From: Dermanyssus gallinae
Taxonomy: Eukaryota > Arthropoda > Arachnida > Mesostigmata > Dermanyssidae
Assembly: GCA_003439945.1 (NCBI GenBank)
Contig: QVRM01001245.1
Coordinates: 1-64,000 of the forward strand
Length of the DNA stretch: 64,000 nt
Direction of reading: 5' to 3'
Shown here piece by piece: positions 23,922-35,400 of the stretch. The notes beneath the pieces are model-generated. The model saw only the letters and a list, made by a program, of their open reading frames with translations, was not told the origin of the DNA and made no database searches. Positions within the stretch are counted from its first letter, which is position 1, and the number at the start of each line of letters is the position of its first letter. The position numbers and the translations under genes are program-made.

Positions 23922-25127
23922 ATCGCTATGCAGGCAGCCGAAGACTACATTACCAACTATAGACCACATTGTGCATAAGCATACTCTGTCTCTTCTGTCT
24001 TGTTAAAGGAAGACAAACTTCAAGACATTTCTCTCTTTCCTTTCATGTTCCTGTTCCCGCGCTTCTATTGCAAACGCTAGAGCAAGAGCAAACACATCGA
24101 GAAGGGGGGCTAGGGCAGGCGAAGGAATAGATAAGGTTGGGGGGGAGCGGGGGTTTGAGGCTGGATAAGGGGATTAGAGCTCCGGGTCCCACGCTCTGGA
24201 ATCGTGCCTCTGCGACGAGCGAAGAGCTGCGTCTCATTTCGACGACACACTCTTTTCGTCTCAGATTGTGTTACTGTGTTGTTCCCCTTGTGGCTATTAG
24301 TGCGTTGTTCAGGATTCAAGCTAGCCCGCTTAGCTTTCAATGCTCATGCGTTGCTCTTGTCTATATGCGTGTATTTGACAAGCATATCTATGTTTCTGAT
24401 CATTGTCGCACCATCTGTTTTATCAAACTATCGGATTCGTGTTCATGATGTGCTTCTGTCGTCTGACGACCACCGACCATCGGCATTTGATCGACGGCTC
24501 CCCTTCATTAGGCGACACTGCGACTAATAGGTAGAATCGACAGTCATTGCGGCGGCTACATGGCACGAACAATCGTTAGTCGGTTGATCGAGCGTGCATG
24601 CGTGCGTATGTATAATCGCTCACGGCAAAATGACATGAACAGTCTAGACGGCGCGTTGAACGTTGCTGTTTCTTCCGTTTTCGCGTTGTTTCCGCCCGCT
24701 GACTACCCTTCCATGGCTCCCCTCTCGCTCAATTTTCTCTCTTTTATCAACAAATCTCTCCCTAACTAAGTTCTTTTAGTGACGCGTAACGTGTGATTTG
24801 TGGGTGTGTTTTTTTTGCTTTAATGCTTTATTGAAGGACTAGCGCGAATGAGAAACGTGCGACGTGAGACACGCTTACCTTTTCGTCGTTGTGGTCGTCG
24901 GCGGCGGCAGATGGATAGCAGCTGATCGGCAAGCCAAAGTTTTTACATTCACTAGTCTCTTACGCATATATAATTATCCGCGGCAAGATAGCTGTCGCTA
25001 TTACGTCAAGTTTTGTCAAGCTTCTCGAGAAAGGTTTTAGGCTCAATCAAACCCACTTGTTTTGATTGAGTTTTTTTGGCGAATTAACACGACAATGCTA
25101 ACAGTTGTTTATTAATCTTTCTTTGAT
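23922..25127. other. Unassigned sequence
   Basis: Contains G-rich runs (24103-24150) and a short stem-loop at 25043-25071 (CTCAATCAAA / TTTTGATTGAG) followed by T7. A donor-like AAAAGGTAAGCG lies on the minus strand near 24877-24888, without a recognisable exon. No gene called. Confidence 0.4.
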
Positions 25128-25190
25128 GACCAGATCGACACTTTCTCATACTCATGGTACTTGACCAGATCGACACTTTCTCATACTCAT
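25128..25190. repeat. 28-bp direct repeat, two copies
   Basis: GACCAGATCGACACTTTCTC followed by ATACTCAT occurs identically at 25128-25155 and 25163-25190, with a 7-bp spacer. Confidence 0.95.
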
Positions 25191-25403
25191 TAGCCTAATT
25201 TTCAGCAGAGAAATGTAGCAGCTTGAAATTGAGATCAACCAGCAGAACCAACAGAATCATAAACCGTGAAGACAAACGAACTCTTCTCGAGCAGGATTTG
25301 CACGGAAATTCGCCCTCATCCACCTCTCGAATAGTGCGTCAACCGCCCAAGCTACCAGGACGGCGGATGCACTATTTGAGGGCGATATTAATATACACCT
25401 CGT
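25191..25403. other. Unassigned, with imperfect inverted repeat
   Basis: CTCGAATAGTGCGTC...CCGCC (25336 region) is roughly complementary to GGCGGATGCACTATTTGAG (25362 region). No gene recognised. Confidence 0.4.
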
Positions 25404-26155
25404 AATAATAATAATAATAAGTGATATTTGAGCCATACGAGTGTAAGGCGTGCGGAAAAACAGTGGATGAGGACGGACTGCACCCTTTGAGCTGCACTAA
25501 AAGCCCTGGTAGGGCTTCCCAGACACGCGGAAATCAACGCGATCCTAAAGAAGGCTCTTCGTAGAGCCGGCATACCAAGCAGCCCTGGAGCCCAGGTTGG
25601 GCCTCGAAGACGACAAAAGACCAGACGGCGTCACCATCCCGCCATGGTCCAACGGCAAATGCCTGGTATGGGATGCCACGGTATCATGTACAGTGGCTCC
25701 GTCATACCTGATGCACAGCGCCGTTAGGTCAGAGTGGGTTGCTGAACATGCCGAGATCGCAAAGAAACGCAAATACTCTGATTTGGGGAGGAGATATCAC
25801 TTCGTACCCGTCACCATGGAAACGATGGGCCCGATCAGCAAAAGCACAAGTATCTTCCTCAAAGACATAGGTGTCAAAATTAGTGCTAACACGGGTGACC
25901 AGCGCGAGGGCGAGTTTCTGCGTCAGCAACTCTCGCTCGCAGTGTGTAGGGAAAACGCCGCCGCTATCATCGGCTCTATGGATTGAAAAGCGGGTACACG
26001 TTTAGGTCCCACAATTGTAGGAAATACTGAAAAATTGGAATATAATAATAATAATACTAATAAATAAAATAATAATCCTAATAATAATAATTAATATAAT
26101 AATAATAATAATAATAATAATACAAAATAATAATAATAATAATTTAATCGGCTAG
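25404..26155 (+). pseudogene. RLE-type LINE fragment 1 (CCHC finger plus PD-x-D endonuclease-like domain)
   Basis: The fragment starts right after (TAA)n (25404-25421) and ends in a long degenerate TAA/AAT tract (26042-26155). Encoded order: CCHC finger at 25442-25495 (C-x2-C-x9-H-x3-C, in CKACGKTVDEDGLHPLSC); a helix-like stretch RHAEINAILKKALRRAGIP in another frame; then the 129-codon open frame 25597-25986 with KRPDGVTIPPW...LVWDAT, ending GDQREGEFLRQQLSLA and a stop. The finger followed by RPDG and WD about 15 residues later resembles the restriction-like endonuclease domain of R2/R4-type LINEs. At least one frameshift lies near 25500-25600. No reverse transcriptase is present, so it is 5'-truncated. 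Confidence 0.65.
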
Positions 26156-26799
26156 CTGCGTGGCTGTAGGAGACTGACGCTAGATTATCCTGACTTCCGG
26201 TCATCCGACCTACAACGAGTTGGTTTGTCTGTCTTCTGTCTTCCATATCTCCACGCATCTGGCTACTTCCATAACGTGGGCACACGCATATATACACAAC
26301 ACACGTTTTACTTCCTGTTTCGATTTTATATGATAGCACGCGTGGACATATATGCTCTAGATTACGTGTGACGTCTAGTACCCCAGATGTACGTATGCAG
26401 CCTACGTGATGACGTATTCACAACGTTGCGGTCTGTAGCGTCTCTTTGTTAGGCAGCATACACCGATATGCAGCCGTGTATGAATGCCATGATGTTTCCT
26501 CCTTCGTCTTTCCAGCTCTCCACCGTCTTCGTTCGTTTTAGTCAGGTCAGAAGTGTTTCTACCACGCTTGCTTGGTTCGTTTGCTGCTGGCTGAGCCGGC
26601 AAACGCCGCCGACGTTGATGGACGTCATCAACACAGTTCTCTCGCTACGGGACGACACCGCGAGTGTAACGAACATAGCGACGACGACGACGGCGAAGGC
26701 GGGGACGATAACGATGAGAGCTTGTCGTTCTGTGTAGAGGCGCAACAACAACATCAGCGGGAAACTCGAACAAGATGGAGTGATTGATGTTCATGATGA
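26156..26799. other. Unassigned sequence
   Basis: CG-rich in part (26600-26720, with ACGACGACGACGG). No gene recognised. Confidence 0.45.
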
Positions 26800-27075
26800 G
26801 ATAATAATAATAATAATAATAATAAACCTGTTGACTCTGATGGTCTACATCCTCTAAGCTGTCTAAAAAGCCCTGGCAGACTTACAAAACACGCGGAACT
26901 CAACGCCATAGTAAGAAGAGCCCTTAGAAGGGCAGGGATACCATCCACACCCGAGCCGAAAGGTCTTTATGGAAGTAGTGAGCTACGACCGGACGGGGTC
27001 ACCATTCCGCTATGGTCACATGGTAAAAGCCTTGCGTGGGATGTAACCGTTTCATGCACAGCGACCTTGTCGTGT
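26800..27075 (+). pseudogene. RLE-type LINE fragment 2
   Basis: Begins directly after (ATA)n (26802-26825) with VDSDGLHPLSC. It has therefore lost the first two cysteines of the finger but keeps the His and last Cys. It then reads KHAELNAIVRRALRRAGIPS and LRPDGVTIPLWSHGKSLAWD, colinear with fragment 1, and breaks off after VTVSCTA near 27065. Both fragments start at almost the same protein position and at the same kind of microsatellite. Confidence 0.65.
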
Positions 27076-27230
27076 CGTAAAGCAAAAAAAGAAGAGAAAG
27101 AATCAAGATTATCCCATTGTAGTTACCATCTTTTGACACGTGCCATCAAGTGGCACTTGATGACGACCGATCTGCTACAGTGACTGCATGCGTCACGTTT
27201 TACACGTTTTGTACGTAAGCGAGTATACTA
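27076..27230. other. Unassigned spacer
   Basis: Nothing recognised between the LINE fragment and the mariner element. Confidence 0.4.
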
Positions 27231-28194
27231 GATTGATGCAAAAGTTCTTGCCGTTTTGGCATCCACTCGTCTTCGGTGGCTAGCAGCGTTGTCTTCTGGG
27301 CAGCGCCAGCATGCGAAAGGGTGATACGGGGTTTTCGACAAGCATTATGGTATTAGCCGTTAGGCTCCGTTTCAGCGGGAAAAACTGTCTTGCCCTCTGA
27401 GAATGCGGGGAAATTGTAAATGTAAATACGCAAATATGAAGTGTTTTGCTGCACAAGTTTCGTAAAAATTCCCACGCTGATGTAGTTCGTCGAGCCTTGT
27501 TCGGGGACGACTCAGTCAACGGCCGAACCTGCCGAAAGTGGTTCGCCGAGTTACGTGTTGGAGTTGTTAAAACGTGGACGATAAACGAAGGTCCGCTCGG
27601 CTTTCTTTGTGTTGCAAAAGGACGTTGTGTGCTTAAATATACAAGAGAACCCAATAAATCAAAAACTCGCGGAAGAAGTTGAGGTTGATCAAGCAACCAT
27701 TGTCAGAATCAAGTTCAAGTTAAACCAACAATCTCTGTAGGTGGGTTGTTCACAAATTGAGTACCGCCATCAAGGGAGCGCACGCAGTTTCCAAAGTCAA
27801 CCTAAGCAAAACGCCCACTCAAATAAAAATTATGTTGCGTTGTTGGTGGGATATCAGAGGCATCCTTCACTTATAATTTCCGAGAAGGAACCAAACGATC
27901 AACACGAACACTAAAACAACGTTTTCAGACTATCGACTAATCTGGTCTATCCAAAAGTTGTTGACCGAAAAAAATGCAAGTTATTCAAGAACGTCTAAAA
28001 CGAGGAACAACACTTATACGCCTTCAAGAAACAAGACTTTTACAAAAGAGAGATCGAAAAGCTGGTTCATCTTTGGCAAGATGTCATTGCAAGAAGGGGA
28101 GACTATATTGCTGATTCAAAAACACATACGCATATTATTACAAATTCGCGTTTTCATTTAAGGCAAAAAGGGCAGGAACTTTTGCGGCAACCAA
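27231..28194 (+). mobile_element. Deleted mariner-family transposon
   Basis: The terminal inverted repeats share the core GCAAAAGTTC(T/C)TGCC: left end near 27231-27261, right end near 28163-28194. Both outer ends abut TA dinucleotides (27229-27230 and 28195-28196), the mariner target duplication. Length is 964 bp against about 1.25-1.3 kb for usual mariners. The inside encodes transposase scraps in several frames, listed separately. A non-autonomous relic. Confidence 0.85.
27440..28165 (+). pseudogene. mariner transposase pseudogene
   Basis: The N-terminal helix-turn-helix region is recognisable at 27446-27560 (LHKFRKNSHADVVRRALFGD, then DSVNGRTCRKWFAELRVG). The middle has QATIVRIKF at about 27690 and KIMLRCWWDIRGIL at about 27825, the conserved WWD segment before the second catalytic Asp. 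The C-terminal end has EIEKLVHLWQDVIARRGDYI at about 28055. The catalytic stretch with HDNARPH and SPDLAPSDY is deleted, and stops and frame changes separate the remaining parts. It cannot be active. Confidence 0.85.
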
Positions 28195-28728
28195 TATATG
28201 TATATATATATATATATATATGTAAACGTCTGTGCACCTGCATCTATGCATTCATGTGAGTGTGCCTACGTGAATATTCGTAACAACAGCGACGACAACA
28301 GTAACAACAACAACCACAACAACACGGGCGACTGATTGTAGGCCGCCCTATATATTGGCAAAGGCAACCACACAAAACAGGCTGGTGTAGACGGACCGAA
28401 CTGTCGTCGTTGTGCTGGTCGCCTGCTCTTGGCTGGCGGCAAGCGTCGTCTCCACTACACTGCTGACCACGATCGAGCCCTAAGTCTGTCGGCGGAGAGC
28501 GCAGGTGCCATCAGACCTATGAAAGCCTGGCCTGGCCTATCATACACTCCCTGATCAACAAGCTTAACAAGACCCAGAGGCTCATCTACTACGCGTCGCA
28601 TTTTCGTGGTGGTGCTGCGCGATCAGCTGCGCTGGCAACGGCAGTTCCACTCGAACCACCTGCGTACGAATGATAGTAACAACAACCGCATAACCTCTGA
28701 CGTGGACCGCTGCGTACTAGACTCTTGC

Positions 28729-28732
<4 letters not shown>
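28195..28732. other. (TA)n, CAA tract and CG-rich unassigned block
   Basis: (TA)n at 28195-28221 and CAA/GAC units at 28280-28325. The following 400 bp are CG-rich with a weak open stretch (LNKTQRLIYYASHFRGGAAR, about 28566-28625) that I do not recognise. Confidence 0.45.

Positions 28733-28798
<66 letters not shown>
28733..28798. repeat. (TA)n tract, pure
   Basis: Sixty-six bases of uninterrupted alternating TA. Confidence 0.97.
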
Positions 28799-28800
<2 letters not shown>

Positions 28801-30167
28801 CCACTGAAAGCAACAATGGCCAAACAGTGGTCGAGCAAGCCTTCAGATAACGCAATAAAAAATCCGAGAGTATAAAGATAAAACAATACTTTGCAAAGCG
28901 ATTGAAACACAGTATAGGTGGCTAAAGCAAGCAGGAAAAACAGTACATGATAGAACTAGAGAATAGACTGGCGGAGAACTCCGCAAAGATGCTGAGTGGG
29001 ATAGACACCACGCCTAAACAAACTTTTCCAAAGGTTTTTAGATATTGGGATTAGCCTGCTGAACGGGGCGTGTTTTTCACTACTATCTATGCTACTTTGA
29101 CTGAGGCGGTGGATCCATGCATATAACAGCGCACCCACGTTTCTCCATATTTTTGGTTGGGTTGTACAGATTGATGTTTAAAATGCGGATGTGTGCCGGC
29201 ACAAGTGCTCACACTGTTAGCCGGTATACTGAGGCTGAATGTAGTAGATATTTATAATGGCGTAGTGATAGCTGGGAAGGATAACCAGACAACGGGTGTG
29301 GTCTAGGGTTATTGCTTAGCTATTCTCAATATAACCCCAGGGGAATTGCCGCCAAAGTTCTCACAAACAGATGTGGAAGTCTCTAACGGAGAAACAAAAC
29401 AGCTAACAGAAAACTCGCGAACATCACTTATACATAGTTTTAGCGAGTGCTATATATATATATAGATATATCATTCTCAAAAGTACATACATTTGCTTTT
29501 CTCATACATGTGTATAAAAGTCTATATTAAAATGATACTGGGCTATTTCCAGTATTTTTGGAGAGTAGTTCCCTTAACTGTTTTAATCTTTGGTCTTGTA
29601 CCTAGCCAGGTGCCAAAATGGTTTGCTAGGATCATTTGATCGGCAGAGTCCCTTCATCAATGTATAAGAACGGGAAAATGGCGTTGGCATACACGGGTAT
29701 AAGTCCTAAACATTATTGTACTCTAGCATTGAAGAGTATCCTGCATTACGAATACAAATTATTTAATGCAGAAAGTTATCTCTAAAGACGCATGGGTGGA
29801 GTGAATGTATGGGTGAATATTAGCTTACATCATTTATCACGCTGTTGGCTAAATTTGTCGACAAGAATATGGTAAAGAGGGAGAGCTCGATGCTGACCTA
29901 TCGGCCCGAGCTAGTATTGTCGGGAAATACGCTCAACCCTTTCTTCGTGTCTTTATCATTGCTTTTCCCTTTGCAGTGTTGCCTCTTGGCATCTTCGTAT
30001 GTATGCATCTACTTAAGTCTAGCATTTTATGGAGTCTTATGGGTTTGAGTCATTTTTAAAACCACTTTGACGCTACATTACTGTCCCTTTACCTTTTTCT
30101 GCTCTTTCCTACCCTCTTTGCTATGGATTCTGCCAGACGTAGTCCACCTACTGTGGTTTAGGCAATA

Positions 30168-30202
<35 letters not shown>

Positions 30203-30839
30203 AATTAAATACAAATGAAAAACTACGAATCGGCACTAGCAGGATCTTCTTGATACCGAAACAGGTGTTGTAGTGCTGGTCCCATACACAGTTTCTTTTT
30301 AGATTTGCTGAGTTCCTTCGAAGCTAACCATTGAAAGGTAATCATGCGGCGATAAATATTGGCCGGCAGCAATCAGAAATCTCATAACAGCACCTCGTTG
30401 CTCGTCAACACTCGAATGTTGCTAATAATGGAAACGCCATCTTGTTCTCACAAAGCGCAGACATTTTTACGGTTGTAAAGTCTCTGATAGACTTTTAAAG
30501 AAGTCCCTTGTAGAACGGTTGTCAGCACGCAATTTACGCACTCCTAAATGTTTGAATTTAAGTTCACGAAAACAACCGTTTCAGTAATAGAAGATGACGT
30601 GCTTATTTTCAGCTAAGCGAATAAGTGGAATGGGGGGTATTGTTTAGGATTAAAGAGTACAATTGCTGATTCAAGTTGTACCGATATAGCTGGCCGGATC
30701 TTACGTTACTAATTTTGCTATTGCAAGAAAACGAAATAGTCGAAAATCGAACATGCCGGTGTATTTAGAACACTCTGCAAAAAAACATTGCTGGCTAAAT
30801 AGTTTATATAGTATAACAAAAGAGAGAAATACCTACACT
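28799..30839. other. Unassigned AT-rich sequence
   Basis: (TA)n at 29450-29464 and 30171-30199. Open frames of 60-68 residues have no motif. No gene, RNA or mobile element recognised over 2 kb. Confidence 0.5.
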
Positions 30840-32086
30840 CCCGCCCTTTAACCGCGATTTAATACGCGCGGACCCGAACGGGAGTGCCCACCAGCCCGAA
30901 TTGACAGGCCGGCAGATCCCCCACCCTCCCCCCTATCGAGGTTCGGAATGGGGGTACCACACTACTCCACCGTACCGATTAGACGCATTCACCTCGCGAT
31001 TCCGCGTTACACCCCAGAACATACATTCCCCCCGAAGGAGGTCCGACCACTCCAGAGCAGGGGTTCCCCGTAAAATACGGGGCCAGAAGGTCCTCTCGAC
31101 CGGTGGTCTGCGTTCGTGTGGCCACTTCTCACTCATTTTGCCTATTAAGCCAAGGCAGCAGGCGTCCCGAACGGTACCACCGAGTGTCACTCGGGGCGTT
31201 AACCGTCCAGCCCGGGGGTCTTCTATGCAGCACAAGCCCCCCGTATTGGCAGTAGCCTTAACAGCCCTCGAATGGGCCACGACAGGATGACAATATAAAT
31301 TCGTTGATACCCAAATCTATCGTATGCCTTGCCCCCCGGTTAGTTGTTAAAACACGGGAGTGTCAGTTTTGGGAGTTTGTATCGTCTGGCTAGCTTACAT
31401 AGTGGCTCGTGAAGGTCCCCGCAGCGCGCGGAAGTCGCGCACCAGCAGACCAAGCCGGTAAGAGAGTCGTAGGTACTCCCGGGTTTTGGGTTGGCTCTTG
31501 GCCGGAATAGCATATCTGCCGGGAGAACCCCTCAGACCACATATTCCGTTTACCGGCGGTCGCCACGAGGAGGCGTCCAACCCGTGTAACTATAACTCAC
31601 GTCTCTGTGCCCCGGGGGCGTCATTTTGGTTCCCTTACGAGGCATTTGGCAACCATTAGAGAGTCTGGAATATTAGGACAGAGTGGCCTTTCCCCCCTCG
31701 TACCCCCGACCACCCCACTTGGATGATCAGGTCCGGTTGAGGAGTCCGGACTTATACCCCTGAAAATGCGCGTAACTTGAGAACCAGATGACGTGCAATG
31801 CCCCAGTACGCCGCACCACTATTGGCGTCTTTAGAGGCACAAATAAGAGAGTCATAGTTACTCCCGCCTACTGTAAGCCGTTTTCTCCCGCCCCTCAATA
31901 TCCGAGTTCCATAGGGTTCTGTGTGAGCCGACTGAGGAGTGATGTTAGTCGCCGCAAGGTGCTGTCGTCCATCGTCTGTTTACACGACGAAGCCCTATGG
32001 AAGTCCGACATAGGAACCGGAGGAAAACGGTTCGTGCTAATCATATCACATGGTGAACTACCGTCGATTCGATTTATGAAATAGAC
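30840..32086. other. GC-rich block of unknown identity (probable mobile-element sequence)
   Basis: From about 30840 the DNA turns abruptly rich in C and G, with many CCCC runs. It stays so for about 900 bp, then fades by about 32000. Segments such as CCCGTAAAATACGGGG and ACCGAGTGTCACTCGG are self-complementary, suggesting structured RNA. No protein domain could be read in any frame. It may be the 5' untranslated or ORF1 region of the LINE lying downstream at 32.9 kb, or an unrelated element. I do not see ribosomal RNA signatures I can name. Confidence 0.35.
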
Positions 32087-32411
32087 AGTCAAACTCGGAA
32101 ATCCAACGACCCGGATCTTTGCGAACTGTTATCAATGTGACTACTTGTCTTGCGGTAGCCAAAATGAGTATTCGGCCAAAACAGCGTACTTCTTTAGAGC
32201 ACTTTAGCACTCTCCTTTTGCAATTTGTTTTATCTGATGTCCGGTCCGTCACATCGGTACGCCAACGATTAGTATTTTCATTCTCGCTCCTAAACAAGGC
32301 ACTTCCCCCGCATTTAATTGAAAACATGTTGTACTTTTGTGAAAAGTATTTTTTAACAAGTTTGATCAATTAAGTTAAAAATTTACACTCCGTTTAAAAC
32401 ACCCCGTATAC
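32087..32411. other. Possible transposon end related to the 51-kb element
   Basis: The reverse complement begins TATACGGGGTGTTTTAAAC, an end motif of a kind common in arthropod mobile elements. It contains CTTGTTTAGGAGCGAGAATG (near 32272-32291), which differs at only two positions from the terminal repeat of the transposon at 51183-53547. No matching second end was found in the window, so this may be a solo end. Confidence 0.35.
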
Positions 32412-32899
32412 ATTCACCTTGCCTTATTGGGAACTGCGGCTGAATAAGACAAAATGAAAAATTATATTCAGCATGAAGGCACAATCGCATACGATTGCTC
32501 TGGCTCAGTCTAGTGCGCTATCCTGAGCTCGATAACCACAGTTATGGTTATCGATGCACTGAATCGATGTAACCCTCTGTAAGCATACTACCAATTATTA
32601 TTGAATAACGTTAACTGACATAAGAGTTTGCTGCTTTAGAGGTGGATCTTGTTCCTTTATCTCTTACGGGATTTGCTTGGGTGCTATGTATGCATACATA
32701 GAGCACCCATTCGTTGTCTCCTTGCTCAAATGTGGAAAAACATCGACGACAGTTCAGGCTGTTGCTTCTAACTTCACCCGGGCTCACGACGCTGCTGGTG
32801 TGGGTACTTTCTTAATCGACTAAGCGACATTTCTTGAAGCGATGTCTATGATTTAAATTATGTTAATTTAGCGTTCGAGAATTTCCAACAAACACTTCG
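32412..32899. other. Unassigned sequence with two short palindromes
   Basis: A stem at 32529-32554 (TCGATAACCA / TGGTTATCGA) and a palindrome at 32678-32709. No gene read. Confidence 0.5.
32678..32709. repeat. 32-bp near-perfect palindrome
   Basis: TGGGTGC(TATGTATG)(CATACATA)GAGCACCCA: two arms with no loop and a 2-base bulge. May be a chance structure in AT-rich DNA, but the GGGTGC ends are also complementary. Confidence 0.85.
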
Positions 32900-35222
32900 G
32901 TGTCTTTTTAACACATCATTCGGTCCACGTAACAAAAGTTGTGTTCTCGCCAGGACTGTGTCGCCTAAGAAGGCATGCTAACAAAATGTACAATAGGATG
33001 TACACAGAAAGATTAAATCCCAAAAAAGTAGAAATGCTTATCTGGTTAGCCAGAAAGGGTACAAAACCGCCGTTCGTATTGCTCGTTCAGCCTTCTACAA
33101 GAAGCTGGTTGATTCCTTACATGGAGATGGCCGTCGTGTCTGACAGTTCAATAATAGGTCCTAAGGTAAACATAAAGACTCGGCCGAGTTGCTCTCTGCT
33201 CTCGTCACCTCCTCTAGAGAAACTTTTACAGATAAATGTTTTAATAGCCGATAAGTCTAACCGCTACTTCGTGTCGGTGGGCTTAGAGATGACCTCTCGA
33301 TTGAGTTTTGAGGACGATGTAACACCTCGATTAAGTAACCTTTTGCCCGCAATGCGCTGCAACGGTAACTGAGGTGGCCTCGATTTTACTTAAGCAGAAA
33401 CGAAGCTGGAGCTGCGGTGCAACGGGACTTCCTACTCAACTTCCAAGACTTGGTACTCATACATTGCTGATCCTCTTACGCAGGTAGCAAATTTTTCACT
33501 CGTTTATGGAAGGTTCCCGACCGCCCTTAAGGCCTCTTTTGTTACCTTTAATTACAAAACAAAGGCGACGTTGCGGAGCTTAGAGGATACCGACATATCA
33601 GCCTGGTTGACTGCATATTAAAGCTGTTCGAGAAGCTTGTTGTCTTGCAGGAGGATCGCTTCCTCGAATCCTGCAGCTTTCTATCTCCTAATCAATTTGG
33701 ATTTCGTCACAGTCGGTCCACGAGCCCGGCACTGGCACCTATGGCAGTTGTGACCGATTCAATCGAATCGACAAAAGCCTGTCTATCTAGGCGTCGTTCT
33801 CGACGTTACCGTGGCATTCAATTGCGTTTGCCACTCTTTCATTCTACAAATCTTACAAAGTCTAGGATGTTCTGCAACTACAGCCGAGTGGTTTAAATCA
33901 TTTATATCCTATAGATTGTAGTCTGCCTGTATAGGACAAGTGGTTTCCTCGTAGAGATCTGTTAACATTGAGAAAAAAAAGGATCGGTGCTAAAACCGTT
34001 TCTCTTCATGATTCTCAGTAATTTAATTCTGCTAAATGTAGAAAGAGAGAGCATAGGTAAACCGATAGCTTTTGCCGATGACACTCCTTTTTTCTTTAGA
34101 GTTAACTCCCCAGCCCTCGATATAACGCGCTCACTATCGCAAGTAAAGGAAGTAATCAAAATCTTCATTTTTTTTGTAAACAAGTTTTATTTAATCAAAA
34201 TAGCATTAAAACATCACTATTCCTACGGGATCTTAGGGAACCCTTCGGCGAAGGGAAGGGGCCCTTCAAAATCTTCAATTGTTTCGTCCTCGTTGTTAAC
34301 GCTAAAAAGACTAGCCCTACTCTGTTTCGCTCTCCTCAACTTAAGTTGCAGGCGGCTCTTAATCTGCTTCCTCAGAATTCGGTCTGAAGTTTTCGTCAAC
34401 TGTTAAATGTTTGGGCCTCACCTTTCACGAAGGTTTAAGTTGGCGCGCTCATGTTGAGCATATAACGCCCAAATGTGATGCAGCTATACCGGCCTTGCGC
34501 CTTTTGCGTCGTATAGGAGGAGTTCCATTGAATGGTCTGATATTGATCTACAAAACGCTGTTTGTGCCGGTACTTACCTACGACATTCTTTAGTGGGAAC
34601 GGGGGTACGATCATGTTTTGTTTCGGGCTCAGGTAATGCAAAACGATGATCTGGGGCTATATTAGGGACGAGACGTCGCCAGTCTGTTAGCGATATATAG
34701 TGCTTAAAATATCCTATCCATGGATTCGCAATATCGTCTTCAAGTAGCTAATGTTGGCTTAAAAAGCACACGTGGTTTAGTATCTGCTGAGGTAGCTTCC
34801 CGATAGTACCTCAGCGGCGGAAAAACTCGCGACGGGCCACGACGTTTGTGATACCTCGCGTACAGAAAAGATCTAGCATCCAATCACTTGTATACAGTCT
34901 GCCCGTCTTGTGAGAGAGTATCCCACATGCAATTTGTTACTCGAAGCCCCTGACGTGTTTATTTTAGGGCCATTGTCTAATATTCAGTTTTTAGTTGTAA
35001 TTTCGAGATAAATTGTGATTCAAGTTTTAGCTTAGTGTGCTCCTTTGCTTTGTGTGTCAGTGTCGCCAATCATACGCTATAAGTGTTTACTTCTGTTTTT
35101 ACTTTTTTATCTTGTTTTGTCTGTCGTTTGACTTCTTTTTCTTTTTCCATCCTCAAACCCTTGTATCACTTTTAATAACGAGAACTTAAGTATGTGAATG
35201 TATGCAGTTCCGCGAATAAGCC
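32900..35222 (+). pseudogene. Decayed non-LTR retrotransposon (Jockey/CR1-like ORF2)
   Basis: Reads in order across several frames. Linker: RLRRHANKMYNRMYTERLNP (about 32956) and AFYKKLVDSLHGD (about 33090). Early RT: GDVAELRGYRHISLVDCILK (33570-33625), then LSPNQFGFRHSRST (33684-33722). Motif region GSVLKPFLFMI...IAFADDTPFF, with FADD intact at 34071-34082. Post-RT thumb: GLTFHEGLSWRAHVEHITPK (34414 on), then LIYKTLFVPVLTYDIL. Multiple stops and frameshifts. The 3' end GTTCCGCGAATAAGCC (35209 region) runs straight into (TA)n. No intact endonuclease was read upstream. Confidence 0.8.
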
Positions 35223-35231
35223 ATGTCTAAA

Positions 35232-35400
<169 letters not shown>

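Noticed and set aside
23325..23978. 217-codon plus-strand open frame, Ser/Pro-rich
   Set aside because: It begins in the ATC/ACC microsatellite and its last third crosses a SINE-A copy. No domain, so a repeat shadow.
24877..24950. Minus-strand exon ending AAAAG|GTAAGCG
   Set aside because: The donor consensus is good, but there is no start codon, acceptor with a pyrimidine tract, or recognisable protein. Such donors occur by chance in 64 kb.
25043..25078. Stem-loop followed by T7, like a Rho-independent terminator
   Set aside because: The window is eukaryotic and no transcript ends here; treated as a chance hairpin.
30840..31620. Ribosomal RNA gene fragment
   Set aside because: GC-rich and structured, but I could not recognise any conserved rRNA core sequence on either strand.
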